Assembly: GCA_028023455.1 (NCBI GenBank)
Contig: JAQFVV010000014.1
Coordinates: 65,336 to 129,335, forward strand
Direction of reading: 5' to 3'
Source of the DNA: Epiperipatus broadwayi
Lineage: Eukaryota; Onychophora; Udeonychophora; Euonychophora; Peripatidae
Length of the DNA: 64,000 nt
Position 1 is the first letter of the stretch; the number at the start of each line of letters is the position of its first letter. Below are positions 23,590 through 34,235 of this stretch, piece after piece. The position numbers and the translations under genes are program-made. A model generated the notes under the pieces. The model was not told the DNA's origin, did not search any database, and saw nothing but the letters and a program-made list of their open reading frames with translations.

Positions 23590-23831
23590 TATATCAAAAT
23601 ATCATTCCTTATGGATGAAATAAAATATAAAATATAGGAAAAAAAATATTATTCTATAAAATAAAAATAAACAGAAGTAATACAAAAAAAATAGCACTAA
23701 AGATTGTAAAATAAATATAATTTAAAAAAATAAAGGGAAAATTATATATAATCTTGAAAAATACATAATTTGTGTTAATATTTGATTACAAATATAATGT
23801 ATATACTGAACTCAAGATGTAATTAGAGGGG
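23590..23831. other. AT-rich spacer
   Basis: Short AT-rich gap between the mariner and the foldback repeat, without features. Confidence 0.5.
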
Positions 23832-24140
23832 AATTGAAACCAGACTTTCAAGCTACCTTCAAATATCCACTTCATTTTATATAACCAAAGCATGACTATA
23901 TACATGTAAAAAAGATAAATGATCTCCAATATACATATTTTGTGCTGACCCAGTACTTTGGTCCAGATCATAGCCCGCACATACATATAATCAGTGCTCA
24001 GTTTATATTAATATAGCAAATCTTGACACTTAATTGAAAATCTGATGGAATGCTCAAAGCCCTTGTTGATGCAAATATTGTTGTCATACCCATGTCGACT
24101 TTGTCACTTTGACTTCTCATATTACATCTAAAGTTTGGTA

Positions 24141-24200
24141 AATACATTGTATTTGTATATTCAAATATACAAATACATTGTATTTGTATATTCAAATATT
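24141..24200. repeat. tandem duplication, 31-bp unit
   Basis: aatacattgtatttgtatat and following bases occur twice in a row with period 31. The unit is itself partly palindromic (atacaaatacattgtatttgtat). Confidence 0.8.
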
Positions 24201-24254
24201 ATTGACACAGCCTAAATTCTGCCTATCCCTCTTCTGTATGTGTAAATGGACATA

Positions 24255-25154
24255 CAGGCAGTCCTCTACTTTTGTACAATTCACTATTTTGTACACATTT
24301 TGAACTTTTGATTTTCACAAACATACATGGCAAAACACATGTACTTTCATGTACTAGTCTCTCTTTCTCATGGACTATTATTTCATTAGTCCCTTCTCAT
24401 TTCTCCAATATTAATCACGTTCATTTTTGGCATCACAGGTTGTATCTTGTCAATTTATATTAGGACATGTGCTATCATTTTATGTACATTTTTGTTTTGA
24501 TTTATAAATATCTGCACTTAAACTCTATCTTATGAAAAGCTATTAACGAATGTGTACGAGGACATTCTTTGCCCTCGAAGGAGCTATGCTTCAACAAATA
24601 CACATTCATTAATAGATTTTCCTAGAATAGTTTAAACACAGATATTTATAAATTACAGAGATTTATGAAAAGTTTGTTACATTTTTAAATTTCTGTTTTA
24701 CTGAAAAAAGTTGCTCATTTTAATTCATAAACATGAGTGAAAAACGAAAAAATAGCAGTATTGATATGGACAAAAAAAAAACAAGATCTAATAACCTCCA
24801 TTTATTCGAGACAAAGATGGATATAATTAGACATTCTGAAAGTGGCGAGTCTTTTGTTTCAATCAGTTATTCATATAATTTAAGCGATTGACAATCATGG
24901 AAGAATGTGATCACAATGGAGAGCGTATATGAAAGGCCATAGAAAAAGACACAGCATGTTACAGAACTCTTTATCAAGAAGAGTACAATTCAATTAACTA
25001 AATTTATAAAAAAAAACATTAGATTCTAATCAATAAAAAATAAGTATTTTAAAAACCCTTTTTGCTATTTTTTTTATATTGTTCTACTTTCGTACATTTC
25101 AATTTTCCTACACATATCAGGTACCAATTAGATACAAAAGTAGAGGTCCACCTG
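24255..25154 (+). mobile_element. Tigger/pogo-like DNA transposon, internally deleted
   Basis: Terminal inverted repeats match at both ends: CAGGCAGTCCTCTACTTTTG at 24255, and its near reverse complement ending CCTG at 25154. TA precedes the left end (24253-24254); the base pair after the right end reads CA, a likely mutated TA duplication. The interior keeps only the start of the transposase. A length of 900 bp indicates a non-autonomous deletion derivative. Confidence 0.8.
24733..24891 (+). pseudogene. Tigger-like transposase N-terminus (CENP-B-type DNA binding)
   Basis: ATG at 24733 opens MSEKRKNSSIDMDKKK, then about 36 residues resembling the first helix-turn-helix of pogo/Tigger and CENP-B-like proteins (KMDIIRHSESGESFVSISY), ending at a TGA at 24889-24891. 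More of the domain can be followed in shifted frames to about 25000. No DDE catalytic part is present. The start is fixed by the conserved MSEKRK opening of the family. Confidence 0.72.
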
Positions 25155-25189
25155 CATTAAAGTCTATATATGAGGAGTCACAGTAACTT

Positions 25190-25239
25190 AAAGTCAACTA
25201 TCTTAATATAAAATAAAGTCAACTATCTTAATATAAAAT
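25190..25239. repeat. exact tandem duplication, 25-bp unit
   Basis: aaagtcaactatcttaatat plus aaaat occurs twice without spacer or mismatch, at the edge of the right foldback arm. A recent slippage or insertion footprint is likely. Confidence 0.85.
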
Positions 25240-25412
25240 GGGCAATGACTATATGTACATGTGGGAGATGATAATCTGGACCAAATGATGATTGCTGGCT
25301 CAACACGAAATACATATATTGGAGAGCTTTTATCTTTTTCACATGTGGTCATGAGTATCAGTTATATAAGATGGAGTGGATAGTTGAAGGGATCTTGAAA
25401 GTCTGTGTTTAG

Positions 25413-26408
25413 TTTTCTGCAACAATTAAGATTTTAATTATATAGAAATTTTTTTAAATTTACACAGCTTGCTTTTAAATTAGTTGTATTTGTACTTGGT
25501 GCACTATCAATATTTTTAAAGTTATAATCACGACATTATTAAGTACGAAGAGTTAACGGTTTATACGGCTCGTATATTAAATGTAAAAGATGTCTGTTAC
25601 ACTATTAAGTATATAGGACTATGTGAACTAATTCCATAATTTGTTAATATGCAAATTCCAAATTTTGTTTATTTCGATACTATTAAAACACAGTTTCATA
25701 AAAAATTGTCTTTAACTTTTTTGAAGAACACTTTCTTCTTCATTTGCATGTGCACATATAAAAAATATTATTTAACATTAACTTAATAAATTGCAAAAAT
25801 ATATAAAATATTGACAATGAATAGCAAAAACTCTTGAATTATGACTGCCAAAAAAAAGTTCAATGAAATAAATAGCATAAACAGAAAGCCCCCCCCCCCC
25901 CCAATAATAACAAATACAATGGAATAGCAAACTAACTTCAATTATATGCCATTCAGAGAAAAAATGAAAATGTAAATAAATAAACAAAAAAAAACCCATT
26001 AAAATTCACAAATTGTACTATATTCAAGTGGCCATTTTTTTTCTTCAAGTGCTATATGCAACAAAGTTAAAAAAAAGTAGAATTTATAAATAAATTTTAC
26101 AATATGCTAATAACTGTTTTTCCCTTTCAGAGCACTGTACACAATTATATATGTTAATAAAATTTCTGTTTATGTTAAAAGCACATACATTTTATTCTTT
26201 ATTATCTTTTCTGAATATGATGTACAGTATTTTACATATTAAAATATTTTCTGAACAAAATGCTAAAATGTTTGCAAAATTTTAGAATATATTAAAAATC
26301 TTGTTGATACTGACTATAAAAATGACAAAATAATTAGAAATTCTAATTTCTTGATAATAAGACCACTATTATGTTTCTATATAATATATATTGAAAAAAA
26401 AAATATCG
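25413..26408. other. AT-rich DNA without recognisable gene
   Basis: Contains a run of about 14 C at 25889-25902 and otherwise AT-rich sequence with no coding trace. Confidence 0.5.
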
Positions 26409-26423
26409 ACCAAAACGTACTTA
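26409..26423. repeat. LINE target-site duplication, 3' side
   Basis: accaaaacgtactta, identical to 32357-32371. Confidence 0.9.
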
Positions 26424-26620
26424 GTTTCAATAATAATTTATTATTTCTAATGTATACAGTGATGTGTAATCATACAATTGGGGTTTACATTGTTGTTCTA
26501 ACTATCTTGTTATTTCCATTTGGGTTCTGATGAGTCCATGTTGCCCAATATGGTGTGAACATTAGATCTTTCACATATTTGTTATCTGATTGTTAGCCCC
26601 CCCCCCCCTTTGCCTTGTTG

Positions 26621-28765
26621 TTAGTTTGGCATATTGTATAATGTCCAAGTGTCTTCAAATGTTTTTGACGATGCCAGGAGTTGGTCTCTCTTCTGAATTT
26701 TAATCATTGTTTTGGAAAAAACCTGTTTTATATTAGGTTGTGGGTGTTCCATGATTAGTTTACAACGTGTAACCCATATGGCATAGTTCAAAAACACCGA
26801 GAGACGTATTATTGGATAGGTTTTAGTATTGATACTATCTTTCAGAGATGAGATCAGTTGGAAATCTATCTTGGTGTTGGAGAGTATGATTTCTCGGATC
26901 ACTCTGAATCCCATACATTGTGAGAAAAGGTGTTCCAATGTCTCATCGCTGTTCATGCAAATGCTGCAAGTAGGGTCTATGTTATGACCATGTTTGTAAA
27001 AGAGGAAGTGATTAGTAGGTAGTCCATTAATGTTGTATTTAATGAGGAAGTCTAGGTATTTAGCCTCTAGACTCCATATTTTAAAGTTGGATACCAGTTT
27101 CTGATTATTGTAATAAAATGTGTTGATTATATGATGTAAGATTGGATGGAGGATTGTGTATGCTTGCCATAATGATATTTTAGAATTGAATGTGGAGTCA
27201 TTTATTGGGCAGTGCTGTTTGATATAGCTTGTGTTTCTAGTGATCCATGTTTGTCTGTCTGGTGGGGGTCAGTCAGTGGGTGTTACCTTTTGAAGGAAAG
27301 TTTTTTTGAGAATTGTGTTAAAACTATATGATGCTACCAAGTTGTGTATGACATTGTGGGTTTTTTGGTAAATCAATGCCTGAATGGAGTGGAGAGCAAG
27401 ACCATTTAGCTTTCTTGGTCGCTGAGTGCCTTTGAGGCTGATCGCAACCGTTTTACCTTTTCAAAAAAGCCTTGAGCACAAGCCATTTATTTTATTTATG
27501 AAGCTTTTGTTGCATTTGATAAATGGAAGAAAGTATGCTATTTTTGGCATCACATTCATGTTAATTAGTGCTACCTTGCCAGGGAGGGAAAGGTAGACTT
27601 GTGACAAGGAAGTGATGAATTTGTTTGTTGTTTCTAGGATGTTATCCTGAATCTCTTTGGTCATTGCTGTGGTAGATTTGAATATGGAAAACCCAAGATA
27701 TCTCTGTGGCTTGGCAGAGAAGAGTGTGTTAATTTTCCTTCCTGAAACAATCATTACATCATCCATGTAGGCAAACGTGCTGAATTCTCTGCTTAAATTG
27801 GGTATAAAAAGACCTGGTAGATTTTTTTCCAAATCCATCAGGAGAGGATTTATATATGCGATGAAGCATAGGGCACTGAGGGGGGAACTCTGAGGGAGAG
27901 CTTGTGTCGGTTTAAATCCGGAGGTGATATTACCATCCATAGTGATAAAAATTTCCCTGTCGTACAGTAAGTTGCTTATGATCTGGACAGCAGCTGCAGG
28001 AACATCATACTCGGCCAAAATATTTAAGAGTATATCTATATGTACCGAGTCAAAGGCTGTAGCAATGTCCAGTTGAATAGCTATTGGCCCTGACTTCCGG
28101 TGGATTTTGACATAGTCAATGATGGAGATTATGTTACCCATTGCATGTGCAGTAGAGGATCCCTTCTTGGCATATTGGTTGTTAGATATGTGCTTTAAGA
28201 CATTTGGTTGGATGAGGTCTTTGATCACAGACTCTACAATTTTTTTTTAATTAGCAGGGGTGTCATGGAAATAGGTCTGATGTTTGAGAGATCCATAACC
28301 TGTTTTTTTTTTTATAAATGGAACTAGCGCCACTGGGTAAAGGTTAGGTATCACTCTATTACCAGTTGCTAGGTAATCCATCATCTTCTTCATTATGGGA
28401 ATTGCAAATTGATTGAGGTGTAGGATTAGGAATCTGGGAATCCCATGTAATCCAGGATGTACACCATCTGGAAGGGAAGATATTTTCTGTTGGAGTAGGT
28501 TTTCTGTGATCCCATGTAGTGCCTGTGGATCAACTTCAGACCAGGATTGTGTGCCATTGAAGATTGCGGTTTGCATTCTTCTCCGGAAGTGTTCTTTTAT
28601 TGTGTTCATCATAGGTGTTCCCAGTAAGGTTTTCCCATCTGCAATGATGGAGGTGGGAGTGTTTTTGTTATTTTCCCCTCCAAGTGCCCATCTCAAGTAG
28701 CCTTTTGTCCAGTGATGTTGTTGTGATAAATAACATTTGGCTCTCCTAATGGATAGGTATTCCAC
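26621..28765 (-). pseudogene. LINE ORF2: reverse transcriptase and C-terminal domain
   Basis: 28765-28247 holds the linker and first RT blocks (GLHGIPRFLI; VALVPFIKKK). After a frameshift in the RPIS block at about 28270, the frame 28228-27461 carries the RT core: LDIATAFD (residues 53-60), LPQSSPLS (111-118, where the usual QGS glycine is Ser) and YMDD (154-157). The stretch after YMDD to the next block (FSAKPQRYLGFSI) is short, which suggests a small deletion. Broken frames continue to 26956-26621, which contains CSICMNSDETLEHLFSQC (26970-26920 region), a C-x2-C-x8-H-x4-C motif, and WVTRCKLIMEH. Catalytic Asps are present but frameshifts inactivate the protein. Confidence 0.85.
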
Positions 28766-28959
28766 CAGGGATTTTTGTCTTGATCGGTATAGGTTTTTAA
28801 GACTATATATATCTTGTTTTGATAGGTTGACTTTGGAGCATCTGAAGCTGATTCTCTATTTGTAGAAGATCTCTGAAGAGGCCATTAGGGCCTTTGACTT
28901 TCATGGTGTGGTGTTTTAATATTGTCTATAGGATGCCTATAAATGAAAACCAGGCTTCT

Positions 28960-29735
28960 TCAGCTGGTCTTGAAAGGATGATTTTGTGAAAATATATATG
29001 ATTCGGACACTATGGCCTCTGTTATGTTTGATTTTGTTACCATCCGCATGGTTTTGTGAAGAGCCTCTGGGGTTGGGAGGCCAGCCATGGTTTCAAGAGT
29101 AACTACAAGGGCCATATGGTCCGAAAATGACACCGGTAAAAGTTTTGCATATAGATGAAAATGTAAATCTGGTGAATAATATAATAGGTCTATTAGGGTT
29201 TGGTGTAAAAGGAGTAGGATCCGGGAGGAAGGAATCCTTCCCCACACATCAAGTTTCTATTTATCAGTGGAAGAAATTTTAGATTAAAGCGACCATATGT
29301 GGTGTTAAAATCTCCCAATATAAGTAAAGAGCCTGATTTGTTGCTAAGAATAGCATTTAAAATCTGAATTATTTTGTGATAGATAGTAGGATTGTTTGAA
29401 GTGTATATATAAGCTAGATTTATGCTGTAGCCCCAATAGTCTATTTCTAATAAGATTAAGTTGTTATCCAAATAGAGAATACAGAATTTGTTTGGAGGAA
29501 ATTTTTTGTTAATTAATACTCCAACCCCTCCAGCTGCTGAATGTCCAACTGAAAATTTAGTGAAGCCCATAGTGGCAATTAATGTTTCTATTTTAGTGTC
29601 AGTGTTATTAAGGAATTTGGTTTCCCCCATTAGAAGGATGTGGGGAGAGTTAATGCTTATCCAATTTCTAATTGCGTGAGCATGGGCCAATGAGGTGAGG
29701 CCACGGACATTAATCCCTGCAATTTTATAGTTCAT
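28960..29735 (-). pseudogene. LINE ORF2 N-terminus: APE-type endonuclease
   Basis: An ATG at 29735 begins MNYKIAGINVRG, the first endonuclease block with its Asn. GETKF carries the catalytic Glu, AGGVGVLI the middle block, and ILGDFN the Asp/Asn pair near 29300. After a frameshift at about 29200 the frame 29247-28960 has SFSDHMALV, the terminal SDH motif. This family nicks target DNA to prime reverse transcription. The ATG lies inside ATGAACTATAA, whose TAA ends the ORF1 tail frame, so the two ORFs overlap by 11 bases. A frameshift within the domain makes the copy inactive. The open frame extends upstream to 29975 but that part is ORF1 sequence out of phase. Confidence 0.8.
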
Positions 29736-30240
29736 AATATAGTGTCCCTGCCCCTCCAGCCGGCCCCTGGTCTTGGGGAGAATTTGGAAGTAAATGACTA
29801 TAATTGGTTTCTTGATCTGATGCTTCTTCCAATGAGAGTTGATGTAGATTTGATTCCATGAGTACTGGAAGGTCCTCATTTTCCATAGAATCTGGTAATT
29901 CCAAATATGGATCATCTTCCATTGGTGCTGAATCTGTATCAGAGTTCTCAGAGGTTTTTCTTCTTTTTTTCCCACGACACTTTGTGTTTACTTTGTGATT
30001 CTTGTGAATCTGGTTTTAATGTAGGTAGTTGGGTTATAAACCCAGAATTCATATCGCCATCTGAGCTTGATTTATCCGGAACATCTGACTTCCGTTTATT
30101 AATATTTGGTATAGCTTGTTGTGTTAGCTCTACTTCTTGTGAAAGATCCTGATTCCAATGTCCAGATAAAACATCCTTTTTCCCCAGGTTGAGTTTTGGT
30201 GTGTGCTGGATTGAATTTTTTCCTTGGTTTATTGGTTTTG
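29725..30240 (-). pseudogene. LINE ORF1 C-terminal extension, broken
   Basis: After the ORF1 stop (TAG 30243-30241) and a second stop at 30231-30229, a polar reading frame continues one base out of phase (KSDVPDKSSSDGD), then returns to the ORF1 frame at 29922 as an acidic segment (MEDDPYLELPDS) ending at TAA 29727-29725. The two phase changes fall in A-runs near 30180 and 29965. The simplest reading is an originally longer ORF1 that ended at 29725, overlapping the ORF2 start. That restoration is inferred. Confidence 0.55.
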
Positions 30241-32223
30241 CTACTTTTCTTTTTGAAGATGTGGAGTTATTGTATTTTGTTTACTTTGTGACTTTCTAGG
30301 TGACTGGGTGTTATTTTTGACTATTTTGATTCTGGTGTCTGTTTCTTCTATTGGAAGTGATTTCAAGTTTGAAGGATTGTCAAGCATTGATTCATAGCCC
30401 TTTTTTTCCAATGTTGTACTGTTTATTGACTGAATATTATCTGTGTATTGGTTTGAAATGAGATGAGGTGTACTTGATGTAGTTGTTTGTTTATCATTTC
30501 TATTTTTGGTTGTATTGCTATGGAATTCCATTTCAGTTTGTTGGGAAAGATTTTCATCTTGATCTTCATCTCTAGATATTATGTGGTCTGGTGTTACATC
30601 TGTGGGAGTTATGTCTATAGATTCGGTATAGTTTGATGTTGAATCCCTGTGTTTATCAGTGTGGTTTTCAATATTATTGTCTGTTTTAGGTGACTGTTTG
30701 GTGTTTGTTGTTTCTATATTCTTTCCATTGCAGTGGTGGAACTTGCCTTTCTTTTGATTGCAGGTAGTGCAGATACGTGCCAAACAGTCTTTTATAAAGT
30801 GTGTCCTTTGTAAACAGTGAAAGCACTGAGGCCGCACCCCCCTGAATGTTAAGACCATTGGTGAACCTCTTGCATTAACTACAGTAGGGATGTCAGTGGG
30901 AGAAACATTTTTTTTCATGGCTAGTGAGAAGATTGCTGCGTTTGATATTATGTTTCCGTTCAAGATGGGGTCTGGAAGGAATTTAAATTTTGATACAGTG
31001 CCATAGGAATTGAGGATATTTTGGAGTTCTTGTTCAGTGAATCTTGTTAGGCAGTTTTTGATTTTCCCTTGTAGTATCATAGGTCTGTTCATTTCTACAG
31101 TGCAAAGTATTTTATTTCCCAGTATTTTAATATTGTTTTTAAATTGGAGCCTGTCTGCCCAGGTCTTAAATTCTATTGCCACATATCTGTCATTAGGATG
31201 TGTTAGTATTTGATAAATCCCCAACTCTGAATCATGTTGTTTAATTACAGAATATAAATGTTCCATGGGGAATTTGTATAATGATAAGTTTTTATTCGTT
31301 ACTGCTAGGATTAAAGTTTTGTCATTGTAATAATTTTGGAAAGATTTATAGAGCATGTTTGGAATAGTTTTGTTGAAATTATAGTTTATGTTTTGATGCA
31401 TTTCGTCAGTAATATTATTATAATTTAATATCTTAATTGATTGGGGGTGTTGATTGTCTTCTGGTGTGATTTCTCTTTCATATTCCGATATGCCTATAAG
31501 CATTTCATTAATATTGCTGACCGAGTTAGTCTCCGCGGTTTTAACGTCTTTGTTGATACTTAAAGCGTTAGCGTAGGATATAGATTTTTTTGGAAGGGTT
31601 TGTATTTGTGAGTCTGTTTTGAAATGTGCGAACGATGTAGATATTAAAGGTTCATCTAGTTTGAAATTTTCATTTGTTTGTGAATGGGTTTTGTTGATTT
31701 TTTTTTTATCTGTTATTTCGTTTTTTTCTCCCGAAATACTGTTGACAGTCTCTGGTGATACAGCAGCGAATTTGGTGACCTCTGGTGATTTAAAAAAAAT
31801 TTTTTCCCTTTCTTCAGATAGATTTTGCTGATATTTTATTTTTTGTTCCAAATTATTCTGAGAGTGTTTCGCGGTTGTGGATGAATTGTGTTTATTTACT
31901 TCTCCTAAAGGAGTTTGGGAAATACGGTGAGTGTTGTTACTGTTTTCGTATGTATTATTAATATTGGCTGTTATTTCGCCCGATGGGAAACCAACGCTAT
32001 TGCATATAACTGACGAAGTTTGTATAATTTCTTGCATTTTAATGTTATCAGTAATTATTTGGTGCTTAGCATTGCTAATGGGAAGGTTTTTGATCTCAGA
32101 TGGAGCCTGAGATTTGTTATTATAGCTATGAAGATTTCGGCTATTGTTTCTGTTGAACGACTGAGTGTGACAATTTAAGCTTGAATTGCTATGTATATTA
32201 TCTATATCATTATCACATTCCAT
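30241..32223 (-). CDS. LINE ORF1 protein (gag-like, zinc knuckles)
   Basis: An uninterrupted 660-codon frame starts at an ATG 134 bp inside the 5' end of the LINE. The first 280 or so residues are Asn/Ser-rich and probably disordered. Residues about 300-460 look like one or two RRM-like folds (ILAVTNKNLSLYKFP; a second around TRFTEQELQNILNSYGTV). A CCHC zinc knuckle, CFHC with His475 and Cys480, follows at 467-480, and a second Cys/His cluster (C485, C488, H496/H497, C498) comes right after. Such proteins bind the element RNA and help package and deliver it. The tail after 500 is polar. The frame stops at 30241; in-frame and shifted sequence further on suggests the protein was once longer. 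Confidence 0.85.
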   Translation of the reverse strand: MECDNDIDNIHSNSSLNCHTQSFNRNNSRNLHSYNNKSQAPSEIKNLPISNAKHQIITDNIKMQEIIQTSSVICNSVGFPSGEITANINNTYENSNNTHRISQTPLGEVNKHNSSTTAKHSQNNLEQKIKYQQNLSEEREKIFFKSPEVTKFAAVSPETVNSISGEKNEITDKKKINKTHSQTNENFKLDEPLISTSFAHFKTDSQIQTLPKKSISYANALSINKDVKTAETNSVSNINEMLIGISEYEREITPEDNQHPQSIKILNYNNITDEMHQNINYNFNKTIPNMLYKSFQNYYNDKTLILAVTNKNLSLYKFPMEHLYSVIKQHDSELGIYQILTHPNDRYVAIEFKTWADRLQFKNNIKILGNKILCTVEMNRPMILQGKIKNCLTRFTEQELQNILNSYGTVSKFKFLPDPILNGNIISNAAIFSLAMKKNVSPTDIPTVVNARGSPMVLTFRGVRPQCFHCLQRTHFIKDCLARICTTCNQKKGKFHHCNGKNIETTNTKQSPKTDNNIENHTDKHRDSTSNYTESIDITPTDVTPDHIISRDEDQDENLSQQTEMEFHSNTTKNRNDKQTTTSSTPHLISNQYTDNIQSINSTTLEKKGYESMLDNPSNLKSLPIEETDTRIKIVKNNTQSPRKSQSKQNTITPHLQKEK

Positions 32224-32356
32224 TTTTAAATATATAAAACTTCTCTTACCTTGTATTTAGGGGTTTGGAATGGGGTTTGATACCCCCTTTCCTGCTGATT
32301 TCAATTTTGAGGAGAGCTATCGTTCACGTTGTTTGCTGTTTAAGAACCGGAAATAT

Positions 32357-32371
32357 ACCAAAACGTACTTA
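32357..32371. repeat. LINE target-site duplication, 5' side
   Basis: accaaaacgtactta, identical to 26409-26423, marking the 5' end of the LINE. Confidence 0.9.
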
Positions 32372-33325
32372 ATAGTGACAAAAACCAGATATTTCACTAT
32401 TTTAAAAATAAAAATATTTTTATTTTACTGCTTCAGTGAATACGAGTGAACAAATACTCAATAAAAAATAAATCCCCTCAATTTATTATTAAGAAATATA
32501 TTATTTTTAAAATGTTGTTTATACTATAATCTTAATTTGTATATTCATACTATACATTTAAAAAACTGTTATACATATGCACACTGAAAAGTACAATACA
32601 CTTGCAGTTCAATAAACAATGTATATCCTATTCTAATCAATGTTGTCAACAAAGGTAAGCTATTATATGCTACATATGTGAGAGGGCTTGAAACAAATTA
32701 TAGCAAAGATTGTGACTCCACTGTATTATAAAACTTGTTATTGAAATAAAATCTAAAATAAAATAAAATTTATAAGACTAAAGCTATTATTATTAACTTT
32801 TTGCTTCCCATATATATATATATAACATATTCATTGTTTTATGCAGCTGGATGAAGATGCAATTTTTACATTAAATTATACAATAGTAAAAATAAAATAT
32901 TCTATGGTCATGAAGTTAACATACAATAAGAAAAAAAAAAAAATTAATATAAAATAAAAAAGAACTTGAACATTTTTAAGATTATTAATTTTAATTTATT
33001 CTATATAAAATTGTGATTAAAATGATACATTATATAACATATTGATCAATTTCTAGCAATTTTTTTTTGTAAAAACCAGCATGTATTGTTATTTCATTTT
33101 TTAATCTAAAATATAAAATGAGCACATCCATTTAAGGAGAATCTTTCTTTCATAACAAAATAAATTAGATATATTTTGTTTTTAAATATTTATTTAATAA
33201 CATTGAAGCAGGAAATATGTTCTACATATTTGCGCTTCACCTAGAGCTTACTATATAAGCACTAGAATGGGTTTGAACCCAAATGATCGGTAATGGACAC
33301 CTGCCTCAAGCATTAGCAGTCGTAT
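32372..33325. other. AT-rich DNA without recognisable gene
   Basis: No coding trace. A box B-like palindrome gggtttgaaccc lies at about 33270-33281 in a slightly GC-richer stretch, without a matching box A. Confidence 0.45.
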
Positions 33326-34235
33326 AGATGTATGGGTACATGACTCTAAATGGATCTTGACTAAAAGTTAAATGAAGAGCAACTCAAATAAATGCTTATT
33401 TTGATAAATTATTATGAACATTTAGTTTCATCTACCCATTCAGCTTGCACACACATATGAAGATCATTATTTGTATAATTTATAATACTTTGGGAATTTT
33501 ATATATTTTGATAACTTTATTAATAATTTATATAAATCAATTTATAATGTATGTAATTTATAATTTGTCTAAATTATATTTTGTAATGTTTTATAGTAAC
33601 TTACTAATAGTTTTGTATAGAATAAATCGACATTAAGAGAAAACAATGTAATCAACAGACCCTGAAGTTTGCAAGCCATTGTATCATTCTAAAAATGTAT
33701 GGAATGTTATAAATACCAGAGATTCTTTCATTAAAGTTAACTTGACCAATCAGTCGATCTTTTTATGGCCATATATTGAGATGTATGGGTACATGACTCT
33801 AAATGGATCTCTATTAAAAAATTAAATGAGTGATAAATCAAATAAATGCTTATTTTGATAAATTATTAAGACCATTTAGTTTTGTCAGCATGCACATGTG
33901 TATGAGAATCAATGTTTGTACAATTTATAATACTTTGGGAATTTTATATACTTTGATAAATTCATTAACAATGTATATAAGACATCTATTTATGTGTCTA
34001 ATTTATAATTTATCTAAATTATATTTTGTAATATTTTATAGCAAATTACTAATAATTTAAGCACAATACTTATCCAACAGTTTATCATCTAATATTTTGT
34101 ATTTTAACAATTTTACTAGCCACATACATTAGGCTGATTAATTTGTGATTTAATATATATTTGGTAAAAATGTATATTTTCTAATTGTATTACTAATAAT
34201 TTTGTATAGAATAAATTGATATCAAGTTTGAAACA
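33326..34235 (+). repeat. tandem duplication, period 453 bp
   Basis: agatgtatgggtacatgact and the following sequence at 33326-33640 recur at 33779-34058 and 34203-34235. Shared landmarks are tgcttattttgataaattat, ataatactttgggaatttta and ttttgtatagaataaat. The second unit is interrupted by an insertion at 34059-34202. Confidence 0.8.
34059..34202. repeat. 144-bp insertion with 13-bp direct repeat
   Basis: ttactaataattt occurs at 34046-34058 and again at 34190-34202. The sequence between is absent from the first tandem unit, so it is an insertion with a target-site duplication. No terminal inverted repeats are evident; it may be a small SINE- or MITE-type piece. Confidence 0.65.

Larger units (their letters stand above)
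23832..25412. repeat. foldback repeat element, interrupted by a Tigger
   Basis: The left arm 23832-24017 is the reverse complement of the right arm 25225-25412 (tttggtccaga, agcactga, ctttcaag). The interior next to the left arm (24025-24130) matches the interior at 9180-9300 in inverse orientation. A 900-bp DNA transposon (24255-25154) is inserted within the interior, so the original element was about 680 bp. Confidence 0.72.
26424..32356 (-). mobile_element. full-length LINE (non-LTR retrotransposon)
   Basis: A 15-bp sequence, accaaaacgtactta, lies immediately outside both ends (26409-26423 and 32357-32371) and is the target-site duplication. Reading the minus strand there is a 5' leader of about 130 bp, ORF1 with zinc knuckles, ORF2 with an APE-type endonuclease, reverse transcriptase and a C-terminal CCHC-like motif, then a 3' end in attattattgaaac without poly(A). 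The size is 5.93 kb. ORF1 is open over 660 codons while ORF2 has several frameshifts. The architecture fits LINE groups such as I, R1 or Tx1; I cannot assign the clade by eye. Confidence 0.88.

Noticed and set aside
26526-26560. CTGATGAGTCC near the LINE 3' end, hammerhead-like
   Set aside because: On the plus strand, opposite to the LINE, and no GAAA with a closing stem follows.
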